In this document: one piece after another, positions 1-6,307 of the stretch | Numbering within the stretch: the stretch's first letter is position 1 | Layout: each line of letters starts with the position of its first letter | Assembly (NCBI GenBank): GCA_002307235.1 | Contig: DBTV01000015.1 | Coordinates: forward strand, 27,019 to 35,628 | DNA length: 8,610 bases | Source: Acidobacteriaceae bacterium UBA1307 | GTDB taxonomy: Bacteria; Acidobacteriota; Terriglobia; Terriglobales; Acidobacteriaceae | Direction: 5' to 3' | The notes under the pieces: generated by a model | Database searches by the model: none | Told to the model about the DNA's origin: nothing | Seen by the model: the letters and a program-made list of their open reading frames with translations, nothing else | Translations under genes and position numbers: made by a program

Positions 1-433
1 CGCCGATGCGCACCGGCTTGTTGTGCTCCACCGCACACTCAATCATGGTGCGGAAGTTGTCGTCGTCCTTGCGGCCCACCGAGACATTGCCCGGGTTGAT
101 GCGGTACTTGGCCAGAGCCTGGGCTGTTGCGGGGAACTTCTTGAGCAGCAGATGGCCGTTGTAGTGGAAGTCGCCGACGATGGGCACATGGATGCCGCGC
201 TTGTCGAGCTCTTCGACGATCGCGGGCACAGCCGCGGCCGCCTGTTCGTTGTTGACCGTCACGCGGACGATCTCCGAGCCAGCCTGCGCCAGAGCAGCAA
301 CCTGCTCAATGGTCGATGCCGCATCGGCCGTGTCGGTGTTGGTCATCGACTGCACCACAACCGGCGCGCTCGAACCGACGCGAACCGAACCGATCTGGAC
401 AGTGGGGGTCTTTCTACGCTGAATCTCTGCCAT
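1..433 (-). CDS. ispG: 4-hydroxy-3-methylbut-2-enyl diphosphate synthase IspG (GcpE), N-terminal part; runs off the window's left edge
   Basis: IspG is the iron-sulfur enzyme of the MEP (non-mevalonate) isoprenoid pathway. It reductively converts 2-C-methyl-erythritol-2,4-cyclodiphosphate to HMBPP in the cytoplasm. The visible 144 codons begin MAEIQRRKTPTVQIGSVRVG and contain family hallmarks: VVVQSMTNTDTAD near residues 26-38, EIVRVTVN near 53-60, the barrel segment VPIVGDFHYNG near 84-93, and YRINPGNV near 109-116. These belong to the N-terminal TIM-barrel domain. The cysteines that bind the 4Fe-4S cluster lie in the missing C-terminal part. The ATG at 433-431 is the natural start: there is no Shine-Dalgarno upstream, but a -10 box sits 6 nt away, suggesting a leaderless mRNA. 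Divergent from the DUF2809 gene. Identification is very secure; only the length is unknown. Confidence 0.96.
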   Translation of the reverse strand, partial: MAEIQRRKTPTVQIGSVRVGSSAPVVVQSMTNTDTADAASTIEQVAALAQAGSEIVRVTVNNEQAAAAVPAIVEELDKRGIHVPIVGDFHYNGHLLLKKFPATAQALAKYRINPGNVSVGRKDDDNFRTMIECAVEHNKPVRIG

Positions 434-475
434 AAAAATAGTGTACGCGTTTGGCCGCTCCGGCCTCAAAAGTGC
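434..475 (-). promoter_or_regulatory. Predicted leaderless promoter of ispG
   Basis: Read on the minus strand, TTGAGG (464-469, 4/6 to the -35 consensus) is followed after 18 bp by TACACT (440-445, 4/6 to TATAAT). Six bases then separate the -10 from the ispG ATG at 433. With normal start-site selection (6-8 nt after the -10), transcription would begin at or next to the A of the ATG. This matches the absence of any purine-rich ribosome-binding site. Inferred from sequence only. Confidence 0.45.
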
Positions 476-491
476 AAGAAAAAGCCTTCGG

Positions 492-521
492 TAGAATACG
501 ATTCATCGAAAGGATTCTGCG
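492..521 (+). promoter_or_regulatory. -10 box and ribosome-binding site of the DUF2809 gene
   Basis: A -10-like TAGAAT lies at 492-497, with no good -35 partner. A clear Shine-Dalgarno AAAGGA lies at 509-514, 7 nt before the ATG at 522. The SD supports this start over any upstream alternative; the promoter half is weak. Confidence 0.4.
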
Positions 522-911
522 ATGCGTCGTCCCTGGCCTCTCTCGCTTCTTCTGCTCGTGATGACGGTCGTTCTTGGACTTGCCGTGCGTTTTGCACCGC
601 TTGGGCTTCCGCGCTGCGTCGTGAAATATGGCGGATCGATGCTCTGGGCCGCCGCGATCTATTGGCTGGTTTCGACGCTGCTGGGGGCGCGCATTCGGAA
701 CAACGCATTGCTGGCGGGCGTGCTGGCCACGGCGGTGGAGTTCTTTAAGCTCTGCCACTGGCCCGCCGTCGAGGCCTTTCGCGCGACGCTGGCCGGTGTG
801 TTGCTGCTCGGCCGCGTCTTTTCTTGGTGGGATATCGCGGCCTACGGGTGTGCCATTGCCCTTGCGGCCGCGCTCGATGCCCGCTTTAGCAGGCCAGCCG
901 CTCGCGTGTGA
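522..911 (+). CDS. DUF2809 family small integral membrane protein
   Basis: A 129-residue, strongly hydrophobic protein. Predicted membrane segments lie roughly at residues 7-24, 38-55, 62-76, 88-100 and 104-119. It shows the DUF2809 pattern: an RFAPLGLPR motif (23-31), a gap where many members have GD (here KYGGSMLW, 35-42), IYWLVS (46-51), an acidic residue in AVEFFKL (E73), R87 in a segment like 'lda.R.tl.g', and a closing LLLGRVFSWWDIAAY (94-108). The function of the family is unknown and none is assigned here. The start is fixed by AAAGGA seven bases upstream. The last 26 bp overlap the 3' end of the convergent M16 peptidase, so the final residues are constrained by both frames. It stands alone with its own promoter. 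Family call fairly sure. Confidence 0.82.
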   Translation: MRRPWPLSLLLLVMTVVLGLAVRFAPLGLPRCVVKYGGSMLWAAAIYWLVSTLLGARIRNNALLAGVLATAVEFFKLCHWPAVEAFRATLAGVLLLGRVFSWWDIAAYGCAIALAAALDARFSRPAARV

Positions 912-2160
912 GCTTGACGCCGTCGAGCCGGCCGAGCAGCGTTACCGCGATTCGTTCCGGTGCGAACAGCCGCTGCGCCATTGCCTGAATCTGCCCGGCG
1001 TCAATCGCGTCGAGCCGCGTAATCAGCTCCTCGACCGTGAAGAAGTGCTGGAAGTACATCTCCTGCCGCGCCAGATTCGCCATCCGCGCATTCGAGCTTT
1101 CCAGACCCAGCAGCAGATTGCCCTTCAGTTGGTCCTTGGCGCGCTTCAGTTCCTCGGCCTCGATCGGCGTCTGCTTCAACGAGCGAAACTCCGCCAGAAT
1201 CAGGTCGATGGCGGGCAGAGCCTTGGCCGTCGAGGTGCCCGCGAAGACCACCAGCGCGCCGGTGTCGCGGTACGGGCTCAGGTCCGAGTAGACCGAGTAG
1301 GCCATGCCGCGCTCCTCGCGAATCGTCTGGAACAGCCGCGAACTCATGCCGCCGCCGAGCACCGTGTTCAGCAGCAGAGCTACGTGCCGCTCCTCGGCGG
1401 CAATCGGCAAGGCCGGCACGCCCAGGCAGATCTGCACCTGCTCCAGCGATTTTTTATTGCGCAGCAGAATCAGCGCATCGGCCTCGGGCGCGGGCGGCTC
1501 GGTGAGCGGCACACCCGAAGCCACGCCGCCGAACTTTTCCGCGACCTGGGCGACGAAGGCGTCGTGGTCCAGCTTGCCCGCGGCGGAAAACACCATGTTG
1601 CTCGCATGGAAGCTCTCGCCGTGATAACGGGTCAGCTCCGCGCGGCTCAACTTGCGCACCGTGCCGTTCGTGCCCAGAATCGGCCGGCCGAGCGGGTGAT
1701 TCTTCCAGAAGCTCTGCGTAAAGATCTCGTGGACCAGAATGTCCGGGTTGTCCTCGTCGATTTTGATCTCTTCAAGAATCACGCCCCGTTCGCGCTCAAT
1801 GTCGTCGGGCGCAAAGGTCGGGTGCAGAACCAGATCCGACAAAATATCGAGCGCCTGCGGCACGTGTTCGTCGAGCGATTTCACGTTGAAGCAGATCGTC
1901 TCTTTTCCGGTAAAGGCGTCGAGATTGCCGCCAATCGAGTCCATCTCGCGGGCAATCGCCTGCGCCGAGCGCGAGCGTGTCCCCTTGAAGAGCATGTGCT
2001 CCACAAAGTGCGAAATCCCGTTGATCTCCGCCGGTTCGCAGCGGGATCCGGTCTTGATCCAGACTCCCATTGCCACCGAGCGAAGGTGGTCCATTCGTTC
2101 CGTGAGAACAATCAGCCCGTTGGGCAGTACAGTGCGTCGTAGATTGCGTTCCGTGCTCAT
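886..2160 (-). CDS. M16 family zinc metallopeptidase (pitrilysin / processing-peptidase-beta-like)
   Basis: A 424-residue protein of the classical single-unit bacterial M16B type. The inverted zinc motif HxxEH is HFVEH at residues 51-55 (zinc ligands H51 and H55, catalytic E54). The third ligand is E131 in RERGVILEEIK, 76 residues later, the usual distance. The C-terminal half carries LGGGMSSRLFQTIREERGMAYSV (268-290), where the conserved R284/Y288 pair of the family binds substrate. No signal peptide is seen, so a cytoplasmic role in peptide turnover is likely; PQQ-type or mitochondrial-type processing is not implied. The ATG at 2160 is chosen because the family N-terminus (NGLIVLTERM...) begins right after it. 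An in-frame TTG at 2166 would add only two residues, but it lies exactly 6 nt from a -10 box. No Shine-Dalgarno is present for either. The 3' end overlaps DUF2809. Confidence 0.93.
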   Translation of the reverse strand: MSTERNLRRTVLPNGLIVLTERMDHLRSVAMGVWIKTGSRCEPAEINGISHFVEHMLFKGTRSRSAQAIAREMDSIGGNLDAFTGKETICFNVKSLDEHVPQALDILSDLVLHPTFAPDDIERERGVILEEIKIDEDNPDILVHEIFTQSFWKNHPLGRPILGTNGTVRKLSRAELTRYHGESFHASNMVFSAAGKLDHDAFVAQVAEKFGGVASGVPLTEPPAPEADALILLRNKKSLEQVQICLGVPALPIAAEERHVALLLNTVLGGGMSSRLFQTIREERGMAYSVYSDLSPYRDTGALVVFAGTSTAKALPAIDLILAEFRSLKQTPIEAEELKRAKDQLKGNLLLGLESSNARMANLARQEMYFQHFFTVEELITRLDAIDAGQIQAMAQRLFAPERIAVTLLGRLDGVKLTRERLAC

Positions 2161-2172
2161 TGACAAGATTCG

Positions 2173-2200
2173 ATTGTAGGCTACGCCGCGTGAAAATCAA
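2173..2200 (-). promoter_or_regulatory. Predicted promoter of the M16 peptidase gene
   Basis: On the minus strand TTGATT (2195-2200) and TACAAT (2173-2178, 5/6 to consensus) are separated by 16 bp. The -10 ends 12 nt before the ATG at 2160 and 6 nt before the alternative TTG at 2166. The 5' leader would be about 6 nt or absent, which agrees with the lack of a Shine-Dalgarno. Confidence 0.55.
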
Positions 2201-2230
2201 CGCCGCTCTCGGGCTCGCCTGCTGCAGAAA

Positions 2231-2244
2231 GAGGAAAAATCCTC
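2231..2244 (+). promoter_or_regulatory. Small hairpin in the rlmN upstream region
   Basis: GAGGA-AAAA-TCCTC is a perfect 5-bp inverted repeat with a 4-base spacer, ending 18 nt before the rlmN ATG. If transcribed, it would hide the only purine-rich, SD-like stretch (GAGGA) of the leader. Whether it is in the mRNA depends on the unmapped rlmN start; a weak -10-like TATCCT lies at 2245-2250, downstream of it. Function is inference only. Confidence 0.3.
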
Positions 2245-2262
2245 TATCCTGAGCCAGAACGA

Positions 2263-3444
2263 ATGACAGCCCCCCTGATTCAAATCGAAGCGAAAAAGCC
2301 CCTGTTCGGCATGGACCGCGCCGCGCTGCGGGCCCTGTTTGCCGGCTGGAACGAGCCTGCGTGGCGCGCGAACCAGCTTGCCCAAGCCCTGTATCAACAG
2401 CGGGTTGAAGAGGTTTCTTCGATCAGCACTTTGAGTCTCGCCCTGCGCGAAAAAATCGCTTCGGCGGGCTACGCGGTGGGCAGGCCACGGATTCAGCAGT
2501 TTTTTTCCTCTGTCGATGGCACCGAGCGTTATCTGGTGGAGTGCGCCGATGGCCGCACCGTCGAAACCGTCTGGATGCCCGACAGTGACGAGGCCACCGA
2601 TGCCGACGAGGATGCCGACGGCGCCGAAGAGCTGACATCCAGCAGCCAAAGCCAGGAAAAAAGCACCCAAAGCCAAGAGAAAAAAGAAAAAAATCAGCGG
2701 GCGACGATCTGCGTCTCAAGCCAGATCGGCTGCGCGGTCAACTGCCAGTTCTGCCTGACGGCGCGGCTTGGTTTTGAGCGCGATCTGACGCCGGGCGAGA
2801 TCGCCGGTCAGGTGCTTGCCGTGCTGGCCCGCCACCGGGTCGAGCTGGGCCGGGACCGCGTCAATCTTGTCTTCATGGGCATGGGCGAGCCGTTTCTGAA
2901 CTACGCGAATCTGAGGGCTGCCATTCATCTTCTTGTTGAAGAGGCAGGGCTTAGCCCGCGCCGGATGACGGTTTCGACCTCCGGTATTCTGCCCGGCATT
3001 GAGCAGTTTGCCGCCGAGCCGACCGATCTGCGCCCGCACCTGGCCCTCAGCCTCAATGCGCCGAATGACCGCATCCGCGCCGCGGTGATGCCGATCGATC
3101 GCAAGTGGCCGATTGACCAGCTCATGGCTGCTTTGCGCCGGATTCCGTTACGCGCCAAAGAGCGGATCACCTTCGAGTATGTGCTGCTCGGCGGCGTTAC
3201 CGACCGGGTCGAGGACGCGCGCGAACTGGCTCGTCTTGTGCGCCGCGCGGGCTTCCCGGCCAAGGTGAACCTGATTGCCTGGAATGCAGGGCCGGGGATT
3301 GCCTATGCCTCGCCCGCACCGGAGTCAGTGGAAAACTTCAAAAATGCGCTCATCGGGCAGGGAATCGCCGCGTATCTGCGCCGTCCGCGCGGCCGCGACA
3401 TCTACGCCGCCTGCGGCCAACTCAAGCGCACCGTCGAGGGCTAG
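2263..3444 (+). CDS. rlmN: Dual-specificity RNA methyltransferase RlmN (23S rRNA A2503 / tRNA A37), with a low-complexity insertion
   Basis: A radical-SAM enzyme that methylates C2 of A2503 in 23S rRNA and of A37 in some tRNAs. It is 393 residues. The N-terminal domain (about 10-105) ends in RYLVECADGRTVETVWMP. The radical-SAM cluster motif CxxxCxxC is C157-C161-C164 (CAVNCQFC). The methyl-carrying cysteine is C384 in DIYAACGQL and the other family-conserved cysteine is C150 in ICVSSQIGC; GMGEPFLNY (208-216) is also diagnostic. Between the two domains, residues about 109-145 are an acidic, then Ser/Gln/Lys-rich stretch that common RlmN proteins such as E. coli's lack; their homologous joint is only a few residues long. 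All catalytic residues are intact, so the enzyme should work. The ATG at 2263 gives the normal N-terminus; its SD is poor. The TAG stop lies inside the 116-bp repeat. Confidence 0.97.
   Translation: MTAPLIQIEAKKPLFGMDRAALRALFAGWNEPAWRANQLAQALYQQRVEEVSSISTLSLALREKIASAGYAVGRPRIQQFFSSVDGTERYLVECADGRTVETVWMPDSDEATDADEDADGAEELTSSSQSQEKSTQSQEKKEKNQRATICVSSQIGCAVNCQFCLTARLGFERDLTPGEIAGQVLAVLARHRVELGRDRVNLVFMGMGEPFLNYANLRAAIHLLVEEAGLSPRRMTVSTSGILPGIEQFAAEPTDLRPHLALSLNAPNDRIRAAVMPIDRKWPIDQLMAALRRIPLRAKERITFEYVLLGGVTDRVEDARELARLVRRAGFPAKVNLIAWNAGPGIAYASPAPESVENFKNALIGQGIAAYLRRPRGRDIYAACGQLKRTVEG
2587..2697 (+). repeat. Low-complexity, internally repeated insertion within rlmN
   Basis: This segment encodes residues about 109-145. 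It contains a 10-bp direct repeat GATGCCGACG (2599-2608 and 2611-2620, 12-bp period), giving DADEDAD. It also has CCAAAGCCA twice (2646-2654 and 2667-2675, 21-bp period), giving QSQEK repeated after seven residues, followed by runs of six and seven A. Both periods are multiples of three, so growth or loss of units keeps the frame. This looks like slippage-driven expansion of an interdomain linker, probably disordered in the protein. Confidence 0.7.
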
Positions 3445-3557
3445 AGCTTTTTTTCAATACACGTGCAGTGTCCGGTTGCGTGCAAGGGGTCTTTTTCTTG
3501 AGGAAAAAGACCCTCGGCATCCTGCTTTCGTTCTACAGCAATGGGGAAAATGCTTTA
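3442..3557 (+). repeat. Palindromic dispersed repeat, copy 1 (between rlmN and the SGNH hydrolase)
   Basis: 116 bp, matching 8303-8418 at 110 of 116 positions with no gaps; 3455-3529 is identical. Structure: degenerate terminal inverted repeats (TAGAGC... at the left, ...GCTTTA at the right) and a central perfect 11-bp hairpin GGGTCTTTTTC / GAAAAAGACCC with loop TTGAG. A small ACAC/GTGT hairpin and a TTGC/GCAA hairpin lie on the left side. Its first three bases are the rlmN stop codon, and its right end lies 8 bp from the stop of the convergent hydrolase. It is non-coding; an open frame through it has no start or family. It may act as a transcriptional barrier between convergent genes or be a MITE/REP-like element. 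Confidence 0.88.
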
Positions 3558-3565
3558 ACGGCGTT

Positions 3566-4318
3566 TTATCGGCGGTGTTTCAGTGCCGCGTTGATGCCGG
3601 CCTCGACCAGCGGCGTCATCACCGCGTAGCCGGTCAAGGCCGGGTGCACGCCGTCCTGGCTCAGCGATGGCGGAAGCCCGCCGCGCGCATCGGTCATGGC
3701 CGCGTAGTAGTCCACATAGGTGTAGCCATGCGCCTGCGCGTAGGCCTTGATCCAGGCATTCAGCCGGAGGATCTTCTGCGCCGGTTCAAGCCCCGGCCGC
3801 CACGGGTAGTCATAGGCCGGCAGCACTGAGCAGAGCACCACGCGAATCTGGTTGGAGGTGGCGATTTCGGCCATGGCTGCCAGATTGTTTTCCGTCTCTT
3901 CGAGCGTTATCGGGCCGGTATTGCCCGCAATGTCATTGGTGCCGCCCAGAATTACGACCACCTTTGGCTTGAGCGCTACCACATCCTGATGGAAGCGCAG
4001 CACCATCTGCGGCGTCGTCTGCCCGCTGATGCCGCGATTGAAATAGGGTCTGGCGGGGAAGGTTTGTGTCAGGGGCCAGTGGTCGGTGATCGAATCGCCC
4101 ATGAAGACGACGCGGTTCTCGCTGGCGGCGGGAGCGGAGAGGGACAAGTTTGCCTCCTTGTAGCGAGCGAGCCAGGGCCAGTCGTTCTTTTGCCGGTCTT
4201 CGTTGCTCTGCTGGGTTGGGGCGTGCGTTGCGGTTTGCGCCGCGATCCGGGAGTCGAACCCCGGCATGGCAATCAGTGCGACAAGAGAGGCGGCAAGGCT
4301 ACAGGGAGTCCATCGCAT
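3566..4318 (-). CDS. Secreted SGNH/GDSL-type hydrolase (esterase/lipase-like)
   Basis: A 250-residue protein with an N-terminal export signal (hydrophobic about 6-20, ending near RIAAQ, residues 24-28). The four SGNH blocks are present in order: GDS (S76, nucleophile, in VVFMGDSITDH), block II G96 in NRGISGQTT, block III GGTND (N128, oxyanion hole), and block V DGVHP (D222 and H225, completing the triad). Spacing and length resemble the PAF-acetylhydrolase-like / rhamnogalacturonan-esterase-like subgroup. The substrate (acetylated polysaccharide or lipid ester) cannot be told from sequence. It probably acts in the periplasm or outside the cell. The ATG at 4318 has AAGGA at 4325-4329, 6 nt upstream. 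Convergent with rlmN across the repeat, divergent from RNase J. Confidence 0.9.
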   Translation of the reverse strand: MRWTPCSLAASLVALIAMPGFDSRIAAQTATHAPTQQSNEDRQKNDWPWLARYKEANLSLSAPAASENRVVFMGDSITDHWPLTQTFPARPYFNRGISGQTTPQMVLRFHQDVVALKPKVVVILGGTNDIAGNTGPITLEETENNLAAMAEIATSNQIRVVLCSVLPAYDYPWRPGLEPAQKILRLNAWIKAYAQAHGYTYVDYYAAMTDARGGLPPSLSQDGVHPALTGYAVMTPLVEAGINAALKHRR

Positions 4319-4347
4319 CAGTTTTCCTTCAGCGCCCTACGCGTGAC

Positions 4348-4369
4348 TGCGCAACGGTTTCATTGCGCA
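4348..4369 (-). promoter_or_regulatory. Inverted repeat in the SGNH hydrolase leader
   Basis: TGCGCAA and TTGCGCA (7-bp perfect arms, 8-base spacer) lie 30-51 nt upstream of the hydrolase start and downstream of its predicted -10. It would form a leader hairpin or serve as an operator. No regulator can be named. Confidence 0.35.
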
Positions 4370-4396
4370 CAGTTGGTTGTTCTGGGTAGCGCATTC

Positions 4397-4426
4397 ATTG
4401 TATGAAATTCGGTCACTTTGGTCTAA
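4397..4426 (-). promoter_or_regulatory. Predicted promoter of the SGNH hydrolase gene
   Basis: On the minus strand the -10 TACAAT (4397-4402) is the same hexamer used ahead of the M16 gene. A weak -35 candidate TTAGAC (4421-4426) lies 18 bp upstream. The leader would be about 70 nt and would contain the TGCGCAA inverted repeat. Confidence 0.4.
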
Positions 4427-4573
4427 TTCCAGCCGTAAAGGCCCGTGATGCTCCGCGCTAAAAAGACTAAAACGCTCTTTTTGGCCTGTGCAGGGTTGAT
4501 TTCTAGGTTCAAAGGCACAATGTCTTGAAACTCTGCGGCCGTGACCGTCGCCCCGGTGATAGCATTTAAAGTG

Positions 4574-6229
4574 ATGCAGAGTAAAAAATTAAAGTTAATT
4601 CCCCTGGGTGGCTTGGGCGAGTTCGGCATGAACTGCATGGCTATCCGCTGGGAAGACGACATCATCGTGCTCGATGCCGGATTGATGTTCCCCGAAACCG
4701 AGCTGCTGGGTGTGGACGTGGTGGTGCCCGACATCACCTATCTGGTGGAAAACAAAGAGCATGTGCGTGGCATTTTGCTGACGCACGGCCATCAGGATCA
4801 CGTCGGCGGCCTACCCTGGCTGCTTAGCGAACTCAAGGTGCCCGTCTACGGCACTGAATTCACCCTCGCATACGCCGAAAATGCCCTCGATGAGAATGGC
4901 ATGCTCGACGAAGCCGAGCTGGTGGAGGTCGCCCCCAAGGACAAGATTCAGATCGGCCCATTCACGATTGAGCCGATCCGCGTCACACACTCAATGGCCG
5001 ACTGCGTTTCCTACGCCATTGAGACCCCGGTCGGCATCATCATCCACACCGGCGACTTCAAGGTCGACCTTTCGCCGCTGGATGACAATGCCTTTGATCT
5101 ACACACCTTTGCCGAGTATGGCAAGCGCGGCGTCCTTGCTCTTCTGCAGGACTCGACCAACGTCGAGCGCAAGGGCTACACGCCGAGCGAACGGGCCGTC
5201 ATTCCGCGCCTGGACGAAATCTTCGCCGAGACCAAGAAGAAGCTCTTCTTCAGTTGCTTCTCCTCCTCGGTCTACCGCATCAAGATCGCTCTGGAACTGG
5301 CGCGCGCACACGGCCGCAAGGTCGCCGTCATTGGCCGCTCCATGGTCGAGAGCACCGAGATTGCGCAGGATCTGGGCTATCTGGACCTGCCGACAGGGCT
5401 GATCATCAACCTCAGCCAGATGCGTGACATTCCTCCCGAGCAGCTCATGGTGCTGATCAGCGGTACGCAGGGTGAGCCGATGAGCGCACTCAGCCGCGCC
5501 GCCGTCAACAACCACAAGCATGCGAAGATCGACGCTGGCGACACCGTTGTGCTCAGCTCGCGCGTCATCCCTGGCAACGAGAAGGGCATCTACCGCGTCA
5601 TCGATCACCTCAGCCGCCGCGAAGCCAACGTCATCTATGACGATGGCGCTCAAGGGCCGATTCACGTCAGCGGCCACGGCAGCCAGGAAGAGATGCGCCT
5701 GATGATCAATCTCGTCAAGCCCAAGTTCTTCATCCCCGTCCACGGCGACTATCGCTACCTGCGCAAGCATGCCCAGGTGGCCATGGAGACCGGCGCGGTC
5801 AAGCATACCGTCATCATCGAAGATGGCGACGTGCTTGAACTCGGGCCCGACAGCGCGCAGAAGGTCGATCGCGTCCAGTCCGGTCGCGTGCTCATCGACT
5901 CCGGCTCGTCGATCGATGTGGTCGAGGAACTGGTGATCCGTGATCGTCGCATTCTGTCGGAAGACGGTATTGTGATGGCGGTGATGGCCATCAACAAGCG
6001 TACGGGCAAGGTGGAGCAGTCGCCCGAGGTGGTCATGCGTGGCTTTGGCGGCGCGGACATCACCGAGGAGGCGCGCAACACCGTCCTCAAGACTCTCGAC
6101 AGCCTGAACAGCGAGCAGAAGGCCGACTACGGCATGGTGAAGGAAAAGGTCCGCGCGGACCTGAAGCGCCTGGTGCAGAAGACCACCGGCCGCCGTCCCA
6201 TGATCATGCCCGTCATCCTCGAGGTCTGA
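4574..6229 (+). CDS. rnj: Ribonuclease J (metallo-beta-lactamase / beta-CASP RNase)
   Basis: A 551-residue RNase J: a zinc-dependent 5'-3' exonuclease and endonuclease for mRNA decay and rRNA maturation. The beta-lactamase motifs are LTHGHQDHVGG (H71, H73, D75, H76), H139 in VTHSMAD, D161 in HTGDFKVD and H390 in FIPVHGDYRYL. The beta-CASP motif HVSGHGSQEE has H364 and H368. Several of these line up closely with B. subtilis RNase J1 numbering. The C-terminal region to EVKRADLK...MIMPVILEV matches the usual J-type C-terminal domain. The ATG at 4574 is preferred because LKLIPLGGLGEFGMN is the normal N-terminus. A GTG at 4541 would add 11 residues unlike the family. Neither has a good Shine-Dalgarno. 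It ends 16 bp before a very strong terminator. In bacteria such as this, RNase J may complement or replace RNase E functions; that part is inference. Confidence 0.97.
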   Translation: MQSKKLKLIPLGGLGEFGMNCMAIRWEDDIIVLDAGLMFPETELLGVDVVVPDITYLVENKEHVRGILLTHGHQDHVGGLPWLLSELKVPVYGTEFTLAYAENALDENGMLDEAELVEVAPKDKIQIGPFTIEPIRVTHSMADCVSYAIETPVGIIIHTGDFKVDLSPLDDNAFDLHTFAEYGKRGVLALLQDSTNVERKGYTPSERAVIPRLDEIFAETKKKLFFSCFSSSVYRIKIALELARAHGRKVAVIGRSMVESTEIAQDLGYLDLPTGLIINLSQMRDIPPEQLMVLISGTQGEPMSALSRAAVNNHKHAKIDAGDTVVLSSRVIPGNEKGIYRVIDHLSRREANVIYDDGAQGPIHVSGHGSQEEMRLMINLVKPKFFIPVHGDYRYLRKHAQVAMETGAVKHTVIIEDGDVLELGPDSAQKVDRVQSGRVLIDSGSSIDVVEELVIRDRRILSEDGIVMAVMAINKRTGKVEQSPEVVMRGFGGADITEEARNTVLKTLDSLNSEQKADYGMVKEKVRADLKRLVQKTTGRRPMIMPVILEV

Positions 6230-6245
6230 TCCTCGCGGCAAAGGA

Positions 6246-6293
6246 GCAAAAGAGAACCGGCGAAGCCAAGTGGCTTCGCCGGTTCTCTTTTGC
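6246..6293. terminator. Bidirectional intrinsic terminator between RNase J and the TIGR03435 gene
   Basis: A perfect 22-bp stem (arms 6246-6267 and 6272-6293) with a 4-base AAGT loop. The GC core GAACCGGCGAAGCC is flanked by AAAAG on one side and CTTTT on the other, so it can terminate both the + transcript of RNase J and the - transcript of the convergent gene, whose stop is at 6305. Confidence 0.92.
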
Positions 6294-6307
6294 TTGCGAC
6301 AGAATTA
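6288..6307 (-). repeat. Shared 3'-end box, copy A (ends at the TIGR03435 stop codon)
   Basis: In gene sense this reads TAATTCTGTCGCAAGCAAAA, starting at the stop codon and running into the GC hairpin. It matches 7355-7375 with one substitution and one single-base indel. The hairpins beyond are also alike (ACCGGCG-AAGC cores). Confidence 0.6.

Noticed and set aside
628..2142. 504-codon open frame on the + strand
   Set aside because: Antisense shadow of the M16 peptidase. Its residue make-up is arginine-rich with no family motif, whereas the minus frame has an intact HxxEH...E site.
3492..3516. Central hairpin of the 116-bp repeat as a simple rlmN terminator
   Set aside because: The 11-bp stem is strong, but neither strand has a T-run right after it and the hairpin is part of a larger repeated palindrome. 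It is annotated as a repeat instead.
4247..4264. tRNA T-arm-like sequence (GGTTCGACTCCC on the minus strand)
   Set aside because: No acceptor stem, anticodon arm or CCA end around it; it is fully explained as codons for GFDSRI in the SGNH hydrolase. Not treated as an attachment site.
4460..4482. AAAAAGA / TCTTTTT inverted repeat upstream of RNase J
   Set aside because: An AT-only 7-bp stem with a 9-base loop is weak and easily arises by chance in an A/T-rich spacer.
5099..6241. 380-codon open frame on the minus strand
   Set aside because: Antisense shadow of RNase J; His/Asp-rich low-information product with no Shine-Dalgarno, opposite a gene with all catalytic motifs.
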